From Bacillus sp. es.034 (GTDB taxonomy: Bacteria > Bacillota > Bacilli > Bacillales > Bacillaceae_B), in NCBI RefSeq assembly GCF_002563655.1, contig NZ_PDIY01000001.1, forward strand, positions 2,516,001 through 2,580,000: a DNA stretch of 64,000 nucleotides. Direction: 5' to 3'. Position numbers and translations under genes: made by a program. The notes beneath the pieces are model-generated. The model had not been told where the DNA came from. It was given only the letters and a program-made list of their open reading frames with translations, and did not search any database. Positions within the stretch are counted from its first letter, which is position 1. The number at the start of each line of letters is the position of its first letter. This document shows, one piece after another, positions 1 to 9,296 of the stretch.

Positions 1-104
1 GGGGGCTGCAGGATCCCGAATAACATATCTCTCATCAACTTAATCCCGAGAGCTGCGAATGCTCCGGGGACCAACATGATTATAAGTGCAATAAGACGGA
101 CCAT
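1..104 (-). CDS. yqzF: DUF2627 membrane protein YqzF, 3' end outside window
   Basis: Only the first 34 codons are present; the gene runs leftward off the window. The peptide begins MVRLIALIIMLVPGAFA and continues with GIKLMRDMLFGILQP, which I recognise as the start of the DUF2627/YqzF family of small membrane proteins. The first 20 residues form a hydrophobic segment. A ribosome site AAGGAG lies about 10 bases before the ATG. It is divergent from bkdR, the same neighbour it has in B. subtilis. Its function is unknown. Confidence 0.85.
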   Translation of the reverse strand, partial: MVRLIALIIMLVPGAFAALGIKLMRDMLFGILQP

Positions 105-159
105 GAGATGTATAACTCCTTTTCGTTTCCATACTAAAATTCTAACTCCAAGCAGAGAA

Positions 160-188
160 TTGTCAAGTTTCGAAAAGTAGTGTAACAT
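160..188 (+). promoter_or_regulatory. Candidate sigma-A promoter of bkdR
   Basis: TTGTCA (160-165), a 17-base spacer and TAACAT (183-188) give a fair vegetative promoter with the start of transcription near 195. It leaves a short leader that contains the TTGCAGG motif described next. This is prediction from sequence only. Confidence 0.5.
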
Positions 189-197
189 TATGGGTGT

Positions 198-212
198 GAA
201 AAAAATTGCAGG
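198..212 (+). promoter_or_regulatory. TTGCAGG motif, copy 1, in the bkdR leader
   Basis: The 15-mer GAAAAAAATTGCAGG occurs here and again, identically, at 2309-2323, between bkdR and the sigma-54 promoter of the bkd operon. A weaker third copy (GAAGAAAGTTGCAAG) starts at 222 and overlaps the bkdR start codon. The placement suits a BkdR binding site: autoregulation here, activation at the other copy. That role is inference. Confidence 0.45.
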
Positions 213-229
213 TGTCGGGGTGAAGAAAG

Positions 230-2296
230 TTGCAAGAGGTTCTAATTGTCGGTGGTGGTAAGGGTGGAACAGCCATCCTGCAGATCCTCCATGAGGTTTC
301 CGTCATGAAAGTGATTGCTGTTGTAGATGTAAATGAAAACGCTTCAGGCATTAAGCTCTCAAAGGAACTTGGCATCCCTGTTGGTACAGATTGGCGACCG
401 TTCCTCAGTGACTCCGTGGACATCGTCATCGAGGTGACGGGTGAACAGGAAGTGTTTGAACAGATCAGGGATCATCGTGGAAAGAACACGGTTTTAATCC
501 CTGGGAGCGTGGCTTTCCTTATTTCAAAGCTCCTCGAAGAAAAAGAGGATCTTATCCATCAATTGACGAGCGAGTCCTTTAAAAGGGACCTTATCTTTAA
601 TTCAACTGATGATGGCATGGTCGGAATAGATGATCAAGGCATTGTCATGCTGTTTAATAAAAGTGCAGAGAGAATGATCGGCAAACATCAGGAAGAAGTG
701 ATCGGCCTTCATATATCTGACGTGATACCGGAGAGCAGGCTGACCAGAACGATCGAAACAAGACGGACAGAAATCAATCAGGAAGTCATCCTTGGGAACG
801 GATTGAAGATCATCTCCAGCCGGATTCCGATGATCACGGAGCAGGATGAGATCATCGGTGCCTTTTCGGTGTTTAAAGATATCACAGAAGTAGTGAATCT
901 GGCAGAGGAAATAACCAACCTCAAAGAGATCCAGACGATGCTCGAAGCCATCATCCATTCCAGTGATGATGCGATTTCCGTCGTCGATGAAGAGGGTAAG
1001 GGGATCATGATCAACCCTGCTTACACGAGAATCACGGGACTTTCCCGGGAGGAAGTGATCGGGAAGCCTGCGACGGCGGATATTTCTGAAGGGGAGAGTA
1101 TCCATTTGAAAGTGCTGCAAACACGGAGAGCGATCCGTGGCACGAGGATGCGGGTAGGACCCAACCGTAAAGAAGTCATCGTGAATGTTGCCCCCATCAT
1201 CGTTAACAACAAGCTTAAGGGGAGTGTCGGCGTCATTCATGACATGTCGGAAATACAATCTCTCACCCAGGAATTGGACCGGGCAAGGAGGATCATCCGA
1301 ACCCTTGAAGCGAAGTATATGTTCGAGGATATCATTGGGGACTCAGAGGAAATGATGATCGCCATAGAGCAGGCCAAACTGGGTGCGAAAACTCCTGCTA
1401 CCGTCCTGCTCCGCGGAGAATCAGGGACCGGTAAGGAATTGTTTGCCCACGCCATACATAATGCGAGTGACCGTAAATACAATAAATTCCTCAGGGTCAA
1501 CTGTGCCGCGTTATCAGAAAACCTTTTGGAAAGCGAATTATTCGGGTATGAAGAAGGGGCCTTTTCCGGTGCAAAGCGCGGTGGGAAACGCGGCTTGTTC
1601 GAAGAGGCGAATAATGGAAGTATCTTCCTCGACGAAATAGGGGAATTGAGTGCGAATACACAAGCGAAATTATTGAGGGTCCTGCAGGAAAATGAAATCG
1701 TGAGGGTCGGAGGGACAAAGTCGATCCAAATCAATGTCCGGGTCATTGCCGCGACCAACGTTAACCTTGAAAAGGGAATAGCAGACGGGTCCTTCAGGGA
1801 AGATCTGTATTATCGCCTCAACAGGATGCCGATTCAAATCCCTCCGTTAAGGCAGCGCAAATCCGATATTCCACTCATTACGGAAACCCTTATTACAAAG
1901 ATCAACCAGGATTATGGAAGGAACGTCGAGGGAGTGACCGCTTCGGCCATGGGCAAGCTGATGAATTATCATTGGCCCGGGAATGTAAGGGAGCTTGAAA
2001 ACGTGTTGGGAAGAGCCATTATCTTCATGAACTACAATGAGGTCCTAATCGATGGAAAGCATTTGCCTCAATTAGAAAATACGGCTAAACCCCCTGTCAA
2101 TGTAGCGGAACTTCCTTTTCAGGTGACGGAAGATCTTGCAACCCAAGTGGAAAAGTATGAAAAAAATATAATTCAAACCGTTTTAGAGCAGAATAATGGT
2201 AATAAAACGGCTACTGCTAAAGCATTGAATGTATCGGTGAGAAACTTATATTATAAAATAGAAAAATATAACATTGAAATAAGTAGCATGAAATAA
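230..2296 (+). CDS. bkdR: Sigma-54-dependent transcriptional activator BkdR
   Basis: A 688-residue enhancer-binding protein that, in the known family, senses branched-chain amino or keto acids and drives the bkd operon with SigL. The N-terminus (1-100) has a nucleotide-binding-like glycine-rich start (VGGGKGG). Two PAS domains follow (about 110-220 and 235-345). The AAA+ sigma-54 interaction domain spans about 370-600, with Walker A GESGTGKE near 395, a GAFSGA loop near 443 and Walker [10 protein letters not shown] Fis-type helix-turn-helix closes the protein (about 645-688). The start is TTG: an in-frame TGA lies just upstream at 221, and GGGGTGAAG provides the ribosome site. The usual GAFTGA loop carries Ser instead of Thr. 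Confidence 0.95.
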   Translation: MQEVLIVGGGKGGTAILQILHEVSVMKVIAVVDVNENASGIKLSKELGIPVGTDWRPFLSDSVDIVIEVTGEQEVFEQIRDHRGKNTVLIPGSVAFLISKLLEEKEDLIHQLTSESFKRDLIFNSTDDGMVGIDDQGIVMLFNKSAERMIGKHQEEVIGLHISDVIPESRLTRTIETRRTEINQEVILGNGLKIISSRIPMITEQDEIIGAFSVFKDITEVVNLAEEITNLKEIQTMLEAIIHSSDDAISVVDEEGKGIMINPAYTRITGLSREEVIGKPATADISEGESIHLKVLQTRRAIRGTRMRVGPNRKEVIVNVAPIIVNNKLKGSVGVIHDMSEIQSLTQELDRARRIIRTLEAKYMFEDIIGDSEEMMIAIEQAKLGAKTPATVLLRGESGTGKELFAHAIHNASDRKYNKFLRVNCAALSENLLESELFGYEEGAFSGAKRGGKRGLFEEANNGSIFLDEIGELSANTQAKLLRVLQENEIVRVGGTKSIQINVRVIAATNVNLEKGIADGSFREDLYYRLNRMPIQIPPLRQRKSDIPLITETLITKINQDYGRNVEGVTASAMGKLMNYHWPGNVRELENVLGRAIIFMNYNEVLIDGKHLPQLENTAKPPVNVAELPFQVTEDLATQVEKYEKNIIQTVLEQNNGNKTATAKALNVSVRNLYYKIEKYNIEISSMK

Positions 2297-2308
2297 TTTG
2301 CAGAGTGA

Positions 2309-2323
2309 GAAAAAAATTGCAGG
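2309..2323 (+). promoter_or_regulatory. TTGCAGG motif, copy 2, upstream of the bkd sigma-54 promoter
   Basis: Exact repeat of the 15-mer at 198-212, centred about 50 bases before the -24 element. A partial TTGCAG also lies at 2298. Sigma-54 activators bind upstream sites of this kind, so it is a candidate BkdR upstream activating sequence. The function is inferred from position and repetition. Confidence 0.5.
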
Positions 2324-2364
2324 ATCTTCTTTCGACTTATAAAGCGTTTTCAGGATTTTAAAGT

Positions 2365-2380
2365 TGGCACACTTCTTGCA
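2365..2380 (+). promoter_or_regulatory. Sigma-54 (-24/-12) promoter of the bkd operon
   Basis: TGGCAC (2365-2370), five bases and TTGCA (2376-2380) match the -24/-12 consensus exactly, including the invariant GG and GC at 12-base separation. Transcription should start near 2391, 40 bases before ptb. It lies directly downstream of bkdR, as in B. subtilis. Confidence 0.93.
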
Positions 2381-2431
2381 TGTAGTTAAATGGGAACATA
2401 ATAACAGAAAAAAGGGGTTGAAACGACATAC

Positions 2432-3340
2432 ATGAATCTACAATCTTTAGTGGAAAAAGCAACCCGAATTGAACACTCCACTGTAGCAGTCGCTGCAGCA
2501 GAAGATAAAGAAGTCCTTTCCGCTGTCTCCATGGCGGTTGAAAAAAAGATGGCTGACTTTTTACTGTTCGGGGATAAAGAAGAAATCATCTCCATATTGG
2601 AGGAGGTTGCCCCGCAGCTGATTTCTCATAGCAGTATTAAAATCAAGCATGCCTTCTCGCCTCAAAAAGCAGCGGAGCTTGCCGTGAAGGCAGTAAAGGA
2701 AAATGAGGCAGGTACTCTTATGAAGGGGAATGTCCCTACTGCTGTCATTTTGAAGGCAGTCTTAAATAAAGAATGGGGACTTCGTACAGGCAATGTCCTG
2801 TCGCACGTTGCAGCATTTGAGGTGGCCGGGTTTGATAGGCTTACTTTCATTACGGATGCAGCAATGAATATCTCTCCTGACCTGCAGCAAAAAGCGCAAA
2901 TCATAGAAAATGCCGTCGGGATTGCCCGATCGATCGGTGTGGATATGCCGAAAGTAGCTGCGGTTGCCGCCGTGGAAGTGGTGAATCCGGCGATGCCTGC
3001 TACAGTCGATGCTGCTTCTCTTACCATGATGAATCAACGGGGGCAGATACGGAATTGTACCGTCGATGGTCCGTTAGCCCTCGATAATGCTGTTTCCCAT
3101 CACGCAGCCGAACATAAAGGAATCGAAAGTGAGGTTGCGGGACAAGCGGATATCCTGCTGGTACCCACCATCGAAACTGGGAATGCCTTATACAAATCCT
3201 TGATCTACTTTGCGAAGGCAAAAGTAGGGGCTGTGATATCCGGAGCAAAAGCACCAATCGTATTAACATCCAGAGCAGACAGTGCAGAAAGTAAATTATA
3301 TTCATTGGCACTGGCTATATGCTCTGCTTCTAATAAATAA
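2432..3340 (+). CDS. ptb: Phosphate butyryltransferase
   Basis: First gene of the bkd operon. The 302-residue protein belongs to the phosphate acetyl/butyryltransferase family and exchanges CoA for phosphate on butyryl-, isobutyryl- or isovaleryl-CoA, giving acyl phosphates for butyrate kinase. The length fits the family (about 300). Typical stretches are MKGNVPTAVILKAVL and the C-terminal region with VPTIETGNALYKSL. A ribosome site AAAGGGG lies 14 bases before the ATG, rather far. With buk it forms an ATP-yielding route from branched acyl-CoA to acid. Confidence 0.95.
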   Translation: MNLQSLVEKATRIEHSTVAVAAAEDKEVLSAVSMAVEKKMADFLLFGDKEEIISILEEVAPQLISHSSIKIKHAFSPQKAAELAVKAVKENEAGTLMKGNVPTAVILKAVLNKEWGLRTGNVLSHVAAFEVAGFDRLTFITDAAMNISPDLQQKAQIIENAVGIARSIGVDMPKVAAVAAVEVVNPAMPATVDAASLTMMNQRGQIRNCTVDGPLALDNAVSHHAAEHKGIESEVAGQADILLVPTIETGNALYKSLIYFAKAKVGAVISGAKAPIVLTSRADSAESKLYSLALAICSASNK

Positions 3341-3382
3341 TCACCCATTCCTAAAAATATAAACCTACAGGGGGAAATAATA

Positions 3383-4480
3383 ATGAAAATTTTCAGCTAT
3401 ATGGAACAATATGACTATGAGCAATTGGTATTCTGTCAAGACGAAGCTTCAGGATTAAAAGCAATCATCGCCATTCATGATACAACACTTGGACCGGCCC
3501 TTGGCGGTACCCGTATGTGGACATATGAATCAGAAGAAGCGGCAATTGAAGATGCACTGCGCCTTGCAAAAGGGATGACTTATAAGAATGCAGCTGCAGG
3601 TCTGAATCTTGGTGGAGGGAAGACGGTTATCATCGGTGACCCCCGTAAAGATAAGAACGAAGAAATGTTCCGTGCCTTCGGTCGTTATATCCAAGGATTA
3701 AATGGACGCTATATCACTGCTGAAGACGTGGGTACGACGGTTGCCGATATGGACTTGATCCACGAAGAAACGGATTATGTAACGGGGATTTCACCAGCTT
3801 TCGGTTCTTCAGGTAACCCGTCTCCTGTAACGGCTTATGGTGTATACCGCGGAATTAAGGCAGCGGCAAAAGAAGCTTTCGGTACAGATTCACTTGAAGG
3901 GAAAACAATTGCCGTCCAGGGAGTCGGTAATGTCGCGTACAACATGTGCCGCCACCTTCATGAAGAAGGAGCAAACCTGATCGTGACTGATATCAACAAA
4001 GAAGCCGTTCAACGTGCCGTTGATGAATTTGGTGCGAAAGCAGTGGACATCAATGATATCTACGGAGTGGATTGTGACATCTTTGCACCATGTGCACTGG
4101 GTGCGATCATCAATGATGAAACGATTCCACAGCTTAAGGCGAAAGTCATTGCAGGAGCTGCAAATAACCAGTTGAAAGAAACCCGTCACGGTGATGCTAT
4201 CCACGAAATGGGTATCGTTTATGCACCTGACTATGTGATCAACGCAGGTGGAGTCATCAACGTAGCAGATGAATTATACGGCTACAACAGCGAAAGAGCC
4301 ATGAAGAAAGTGGAGCAGGTATACAACAACGTAGAACGCGTGATCGAAATCGCGAAGCGTGACAACATCCCAACGTACGTTGCTGCTGACCGTATGGCAG
4401 AAGAACGCATCGAAAAAATGCACCGTTCAAGAAGTCAGTTCCTGCAGAATGGACACCACATTCTTAGCAGACGTGGATAA
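3383..4480 (+). CDS. bcd: Leucine (branched-chain amino acid) dehydrogenase
   Basis: A 365-residue NAD-dependent enzyme of the Glu/Leu/Phe/Val dehydrogenase family. It deaminates leucine, valine and isoleucine to the keto acids used by the bkd complex. Visible are the substrate-binding [10 protein letters not shown] (about 36-45), the catalytic lysine in [14 protein letters not shown] (Lys about 80) and the Rossmann motif GVGNVA (about 179-184). The ribosome site AGGGGGA lies 8 bases before the ATG. It is 42 bases downstream of ptb and in the same operon. Confidence 0.96.
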   Translation: MKIFSYMEQYDYEQLVFCQDEASGLKAIIAIHDTTLGPALGGTRMWTYESEEAAIEDALRLAKGMTYKNAAAGLNLGGGKTVIIGDPRKDKNEEMFRAFGRYIQGLNGRYITAEDVGTTVADMDLIHEETDYVTGISPAFGSSGNPSPVTAYGVYRGIKAAAKEAFGTDSLEGKTIAVQGVGNVAYNMCRHLHEEGANLIVTDINKEAVQRAVDEFGAKAVDINDIYGVDCDIFAPCALGAIINDETIPQLKAKVIAGAANNQLKETRHGDAIHEMGIVYAPDYVINAGGVINVADELYGYNSERAMKKVEQVYNNVERVIEIAKRDNIPTYVAADRMAEERIEKMHRSRSQFLQNGHHILSRRG

Positions 4481-4486
4481 ATAGAA

Positions 4487-4528
4487 GAAAGAACGCTTTA
4501 CTTTGTGAAAAAAGTGAAGCGTTTCTTC
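4487..4528 (+). other. Long intercistronic hairpin between bcd and buk
   Basis: Two 18-base arms (4487-4504 and 4511-4528) pair almost fully: 15 Watson-Crick pairs, two G-U pairs and one mismatch around a 6-base loop. No U-tract follows, so it is not a standard terminator. Such hairpins within operons can protect or separate transcript segments. The role here is inferred. Confidence 0.6.
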
Positions 4529-4588
4529 CCGGTTTAGGGGAACAACGGACAGAGTAAGGGGTTATCTATCATAGGGGGAAATTCTTTC

Positions 4589-4645
4589 ATGCAAACATTA
4601 CAATACAGCTGCCCAAATGGAGGTAACAACAGTGCAGGAAAATAA
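4589..4645 (+). CDS. Possible 18-codon leader ORF overlapping the buk start
   Basis: AGGGGG (4573-4578) stands 10 bases before an ATG that opens the [21 protein letters not shown], ending with TAA at 4643-4645. Its Gly-Gly codons (GGAGGT) are the ribosome site of buk, and its stop lies 13 bases inside buk. This arrangement would couple buk translation to reading of the small ORF. The peptide may have no role of its own, and the ORF could be chance. Confidence 0.4.
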   Translation: MQTLQYSCPNGGNNSAGK

Positions 4646-5738
4646 ACATCGAATACTTGTCATTAATCCTGGATCGACATCCACCAAAATTGGTGTCTTT
4701 GACGATGATCGCTCTATTTTTGAAAAAACGATCCGTCATGATTCAGAAAAGATTAATGAATTTGCAACGATTATCGATCAATATGAATTCAGGAAGAATA
4801 CCATTCTTCAGACATTGGATGAAGAAGGGATCAATATATCAAAGCTGAGTGCCGTATGCGGTCGCGGGGGACTTCTAAGACCGATAGAAGGCGGAACCTA
4901 TTTAGTGAATGATGACATGCTGAAGGATCTGAAAGAAGGATTCTCTGGTCAGCATGCATCTAACCTTGGGGGTATCCTGGCATTTGAAATCGCCTCAGGA
5001 TTAAATATTCCATCTTATATCGTCGATCCCGTTGTCGTGGACGAGCTGCAGCCCCTTGCCCGGGTTTCTGGCTTCTCACTCATTGAAAGAAAGAGTATTT
5101 TCCATGCGTTGAATCAGAAAGCAGTCGCAAGAAGAGTAGCGAAACAAATCGGGAAGAAATATGAAGACCTTAATCTGATCATCACTCATATGGGTGGAGG
5201 TATCACTGTAGGTGCCCACCGAAATGGGAAAGTCGTAGATGTGAATAATGGCCTCCACGGAGACGGACCATTCAGCCCTGAAAGAGCAGGAACCGTTCCG
5301 GCAGGTGATCTGGTTGACCTTTGCTTCTCAGGGGACTATTACCGTGATGAAATCATGAAGAAACTTGTCGGTCAGGGAGGCCTGGTCGGTTATCTTGATA
5401 CAAATGATGCCGTAAAGGTAGAGAAAATGATCGAAAATGGCGACGAAAAAGCCAAAGCCGTCTATGATGCCATGGCGTATCAAATCGCGAAAGAAATCGG
5501 CTCGGCAAGCGCAGTCCTGAATGGTAAAGTAGATGCCATCGTGTTAACTGGGGGACTTGCGTACGGCAAGGATTTTGTCAAAGCGATAAGTGAACGAATC
5601 AACTGGATAGCGGATGTCGTTATTCAACCAGGAGAAAATGAACTGCAAGCTCTTGCTGAAGGGGCTTTAAGAGTCTTACGGAATGAAGAAGACTATAAAG
5701 TATACCCGGGAAATGTAAAAACAGAAGCGAGAGTATAA
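4632..5738 (+). CDS. buk: Butyrate kinase
   Basis: An ASKHA-fold acetokinase-family enzyme that makes ATP and (iso)butyrate or isovalerate from the acyl phosphate. The start of the protein shows the phosphate-binding [15 protein letters not shown], and GGGITVGAH and LTGGLAYG follow. I choose GTG at 4632 (368 residues): GGAGGT at 4619-4624 is 7 bases upstream, whereas the ATG at 4617 has no ribosome site. The known B. subtilis protein is of similar size. It follows the bcd-buk hairpin and precedes lpdV by 19 bases. Confidence 0.93.
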   Translation: MQENKHRILVINPGSTSTKIGVFDDDRSIFEKTIRHDSEKINEFATIIDQYEFRKNTILQTLDEEGINISKLSAVCGRGGLLRPIEGGTYLVNDDMLKDLKEGFSGQHASNLGGILAFEIASGLNIPSYIVDPVVVDELQPLARVSGFSLIERKSIFHALNQKAVARRVAKQIGKKYEDLNLIITHMGGGITVGAHRNGKVVDVNNGLHGDGPFSPERAGTVPAGDLVDLCFSGDYYRDEIMKKLVGQGGLVGYLDTNDAVKVEKMIENGDEKAKAVYDAMAYQIAKEIGSASAVLNGKVDAIVLTGGLAYGKDFVKAISERINWIADVVIQPGENELQALAEGALRVLRNEEDYKVYPGNVKTEARV

Positions 5739-5757
5739 GAGCAAGGGGGACTTAAGA

Positions 5758-7182
5758 TTGGCAGAAGAATATGATTTAGTCATTCTCGGTGGAGGTACAG
5801 GTGGTTATGTTGCTGCCATCCGTGCTTCTCAACTTGGGTTAAAAACAGCAATCGTTGAAAAAGGAAAGCTAGGAGGGACTTGCCTTCACAAGGGATGTAT
5901 TCCAAGTAAAGCCCTTCTTCGCAGTGCTGAAGTATATGCCACAGCGAAACACAGTGAAAATTTCGGTGTGAAGATCAATGGAGTGGAACTTGACTTCCCT
6001 AAGGTCCAGGAAAGAAAAGAAGGAATCGTCGATCAACTGCATAAAGGCGTTCAACATCTGATGAAACAGGGTAAAATCGATGTCTTCGAAGGACTCGGCC
6101 GGATTCTCGGACCATCCATTTTCTCACCAATGCCTGGAACCATTTCCGTGGAAATGAACAACGGCGAAGATAACGCGATGCTGATCCCGAAAAATGTCAT
6201 CGTGGCAACAGGTTCAAGACCACGTTCACTGCCCGGTCTTGATATTGATGGTGAATATGTTTTATCTTCTGATGAAGCGCTTTCACTTGAAGCGCTTCCG
6301 AAATCGATCATCATCGTTGGCGGCGGTGTCATCGGTATCGAATGGGCTTCCATGCTTTCTGATTTTGATGTCGATGTAACCGTAGTTGAATACGCTGATA
6401 AAATCGTACCGACGGAAGATCATGAAATCTCAAAAGAAATGCAGCGCCTCATGAAGAAAAAGGGCGTTAAAATCGTGACAAGTGCAAAGGTGCTTCCTGA
6501 GTCCTTAAATAAAGGGGACGGTGAAGTGACAATAAACGCGGAGCATAAAGGGGAAGAAAAATCCTTTACAGCCGAGAAGATCCTTGTATCTGTAGGAAGA
6601 CAAGCAAATGTTGAGGGCATTGGCTTAGAGAACACAGATATTAAGGTGGAAAAGGGCTTTATTGAGGTGAATGATTTCTTCCAAACGAAGGAATCCCATA
6701 TTTACGCGATCGGCGATGTCATCGGTGGACTTCAACTGGCTCATGTTGCGTCTCATGAAGGAATCACGGCAGTGGAACATTTGGCCAATGAGAACCCTCA
6801 TCCGATCGACTATTCCCTGATTTCAAAATGCATCTACAGTAATCCTGAGATTGCAAGCGTAGGGATCACAGAGCAGGAAGCGAAAGAAAAGGGATACAAT
6901 CTGAAGGTCGGTAAATTCAGCTTCAGAGCGATCGGAAAAGCACTTGTATACGGGGAATCGGATGGTTTTGTGAAGATCATAGCAGACAAAGATTCCGAAG
7001 ACATCCTTGGCGTGCATATGATCGGTCCACATGTAACCGACATGATTTCAGAAGCGGGACTTGCTAAAGTATTGGATGCAACACCGTGGGAAATCGCGCA
7101 CACCATCCACCCTCACCCTTCCCTGTCGGAAGCAATCGGTGAAGCCGCACTTGCCGTAGATGGAAAGGCAATTCACTCATAA
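5758..7182 (+). CDS. lpdV: Dihydrolipoyl dehydrogenase (E3) of the branched-chain keto acid complex
   Basis: A 474-residue FAD/NAD disulfide oxidoreductase that reoxidises the lipoyl arms of BkdB. Visible are the N-terminal FAD motif GGGTGGYVAA (11-20), the redox-active pair Cys42/Cys47 in GGTCLHKGCIPSK, the NAD motif GGGVIGIEWA, the second FAD motif IYAIGDV and the C-terminal His-Glu dyad in HPHPSLSEAIGEA. The start is TTG, with AAGGGGGA ahead. It lies inside the bkd operon, which supports lpdV rather than the pyruvate dehydrogenase E3. Confidence 0.96.
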   Translation: MAEEYDLVILGGGTGGYVAAIRASQLGLKTAIVEKGKLGGTCLHKGCIPSKALLRSAEVYATAKHSENFGVKINGVELDFPKVQERKEGIVDQLHKGVQHLMKQGKIDVFEGLGRILGPSIFSPMPGTISVEMNNGEDNAMLIPKNVIVATGSRPRSLPGLDIDGEYVLSSDEALSLEALPKSIIIVGGGVIGIEWASMLSDFDVDVTVVEYADKIVPTEDHEISKEMQRLMKKKGVKIVTSAKVLPESLNKGDGEVTINAEHKGEEKSFTAEKILVSVGRQANVEGIGLENTDIKVEKGFIEVNDFFQTKESHIYAIGDVIGGLQLAHVASHEGITAVEHLANENPHPIDYSLISKCIYSNPEIASVGITEQEAKEKGYNLKVGKFSFRAIGKALVYGESDGFVKIIADKDSEDILGVHMIGPHVTDMISEAGLAKVLDATPWEIAHTIHPHPSLSEAIGEAALAVDGKAIHS

Positions 7183-7194
7183 TAAGAAAATTAA

Positions 7195-7222
7195 GGAAAG
7201 GTAGAGATCTTCTCTGCCTTCC
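7195..7222 (+). other. Intercistronic hairpin between lpdV and bkdAA
   Basis: Arms 7195-7207 and 7211-7222 pair over about 12 bases with one bulged A and a G-U pair around a 3-base loop. No U-tract follows and the bkdAA ribosome site is 18 bases further on. This is the second such hairpin inside the bkd operon. Confidence 0.5.
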
Positions 7223-7253
7223 CAATCATTAGATTGTGTAGGAGGTAAATAAA

Positions 7254-8252
7254 ATGGCTGAGAATCGTCATGAAGCGTTAGGACTTTCCAATGAGAAAGT
7301 ATTAGAAATGTATGAAACCATGCTGCTTGCCAGAAAAATCGATGAGCGCATGTGGTTACTGAACCGTTCTGGTAAAATCCCATTTGTTATTTCATGTCAG
7401 GGTCAGGAAGCGGCTCAAGTTGGTGCTGCATTTGCCCTTGACCGTGAAAAGGATTATGTACTGCCGTATTACCGTGACATGGGTGTTGTATTGACATTCG
7501 GAATGACGGCCCAGGAATTGATGCTATCAGGTTTTGCAAAAGCAGAAGACCCGAACTCAGGCGGTCGTCAAATGCCTGGTCACTTTGGACAAAAGAAAAA
7601 TAATATCGTAACGGGTTCATCTCCTGTAACGACGCAAGTGCCACATGCCGTTGGTATTGCTCTTGCCGGCAAAATGGAGAAGAAAGATGTTGTAACGTTT
7701 GTCACGTTCGGAGAAGGATCTTCCAACCAGGGAGATTTCCATGAAGGGGCAAACTTTGCAGGTGTACATAAACTTCCTGTTATTTTCATGTGTGAAAACA
7801 ATAAATATGCGATCTCGGTTCCGATTGAAAAGCAATTGGCTTGTGAGAAAGTATCAGACCGCGCCATCGGGTACGGAATGCCTGGAATCACAGTCGATGG
7901 AAATGACCCGATCGAAGTATACAAAGCTGTGAAGGAAGCGGCTGATCGTGGACGTCGCGGAGAAGGACCAACGCTTGTTGAAACGGTTTCTTATCGTTTG
8001 ACTCCCCACTCCTCTGATGATGATGACAGAAGCTACCGCTCACCTGATGAAGTGGCAAAAGCGAAAACGAACGATCCGATCATCACATTTGGTGCTTATC
8101 TGAAAGAGACAGGCGTCATGAATGATGACATTGAGAAGGATATCAATGATCGTATTATGAAGCTTGTAAACGAAGCAACGGATTATGCAGAAAATGCTCC
8201 ATATGCTGAAGCAGAATCAGCGATGAAGTATGTTTACGCAGAAGAGAAGTAA
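7254..8252 (+). CDS. bkdAA: Branched-chain keto acid dehydrogenase E1 alpha
   Basis: The thiamine-diphosphate-binding alpha subunit (332 residues) of the heterotetrameric E1 that decarboxylates branched-chain 2-keto acids. The ThDP motif is clear: FGEGSSNQGDFHEGANFA, followed by ENNKYAIS. The phosphorylation-loop-like HSSDDDDRSYR is also present. The ribosome site TAGGAGG lies 8 bases before the ATG. bkdAB follows after 14 bases, as expected for the paired E1 subunits. Confidence 0.96.
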   Translation: MAENRHEALGLSNEKVLEMYETMLLARKIDERMWLLNRSGKIPFVISCQGQEAAQVGAAFALDREKDYVLPYYRDMGVVLTFGMTAQELMLSGFAKAEDPNSGGRQMPGHFGQKKNNIVTGSSPVTTQVPHAVGIALAGKMEKKDVVTFVTFGEGSSNQGDFHEGANFAGVHKLPVIFMCENNKYAISVPIEKQLACEKVSDRAIGYGMPGITVDGNDPIEVYKAVKEAADRGRRGEGPTLVETVSYRLTPHSSDDDDRSYRSPDEVAKAKTNDPIITFGAYLKETGVMNDDIEKDINDRIMKLVNEATDYAENAPYAEAESAMKYVYAEEK

Positions 8253-8266
8253 GGGGGAATTCAATC

Positions 8267-9250
8267 ATGCCAGTAATTTCATATATTGATGCCGTAACTA
8301 TGGCAATAAGAGAAGAAATGGAACGTGATGAGAAAGTGTTCGTTCTCGGTGAGGACGTAGGGAAAAAAGGTGGAGTATTTAAAGCGACTCACGGCCTGTA
8401 TGATCAATTTGGTGAGGACCGTGTCATTGATACGCCACTTGCGGAATCAGCCATTGCCGGAGTTGGGATCGGAGCTGCCATGTATGGTATGAGACCGATC
8501 GCAGAAATGCAGTTCGCTGATTTTATCATGCCTGCCGTAAACCAAATCATCTCTGAAGCAGCAAAAATTCGTTATCGTTCCAATAATGATTGGAGCTGTC
8601 CGATGGTCATTCGTGCTCCTTACGGTGGTGGAGTGCACGGAGCGCTGTATCACTCGCAATCCGTTGAAGCCGTCTTTGCCAATCAACCCGGATTGAAAAT
8701 CGTGATGCCTTCGACTCCATATGATGTGAAAGGCTTATTGAAAGCGGCCATCCGCGACGAAGATCCGGTATTATTCTTCGAGCATAAACGAGCTTATCGT
8801 CTGATCAAAGGTGAAGTGCCTGAGGATGATTATACGCTGCCGATCGGAAAAGCTGACGTGAAGCGTGAAGGGGAAGATATCACAGTCATCACATACGGCT
8901 TATGTGTTCACTTTGCCCTTCAAGCAGCTGAAAAACTGGCCCAGGACGGAATTGAAGCACATATCCTGGATTTACGGACGATTTACCCGTTAGATAAAGA
9001 GGCAATCATTGAAGCAGCGTCTAAAACAGGTAAAGTCCTTCTTGTGACAGAAGACAATAAAGAAGGAAGCATCATGGGTGAAGTTTCTGCGATCATCGCT
9101 GAAAATTGCTTGTTCGAGCTTGATGCCCCGGTAAAACGCCTTGCAGGTCCTGACGTTCCTGCTATGCCGTATGCACCGACTATGGAAAAATACTTCATGA
9201 TCAACCCGGACAAAGTAGAAAAAGCAATGCGAGAACTTGCAGAATTTTAA
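8267..9250 (+). CDS. bkdAB: Branched-chain keto acid dehydrogenase E1 beta
   Basis: The 327-residue beta subunit of E1, with the N-terminal pyrimidine-binding domain (LGEDVGKKGG, DTPLAESAIAGVGIGAA) and the C-terminal transketolase domain (VTYGLCVHFAL, DLRTIYPLD). It pairs with BkdAA to form the decarboxylase and reductive acylation site. The ribosome site AAGGGGGA lies 11 bases before the ATG. The reading frame ends 46 bases before the bkdB start. Confidence 0.96.
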   Translation: MPVISYIDAVTMAIREEMERDEKVFVLGEDVGKKGGVFKATHGLYDQFGEDRVIDTPLAESAIAGVGIGAAMYGMRPIAEMQFADFIMPAVNQIISEAAKIRYRSNNDWSCPMVIRAPYGGGVHGALYHSQSVEAVFANQPGLKIVMPSTPYDVKGLLKAAIRDEDPVLFFEHKRAYRLIKGEVPEDDYTLPIGKADVKREGEDITVITYGLCVHFALQAAEKLAQDGIEAHILDLRTIYPLDKEAIIEAASKTGKVLLVTEDNKEGSIMGEVSAIIAENCLFELDAPVKRLAGPDVPAMPYAPTMEKYFMINPDKVEKAMRELAEF

Positions 9251-9296
9251 TCACAATCCACACCAATTAAACCAAAGCAGTAGGGAGGGTTCCTCA

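Noticed and set aside
602..1258. Open frame of 218 codons on the minus strand inside bkdR
   Set aside because: Antisense to conserved PAS-domain coding sequence and without recognisable domains or ribosome site.
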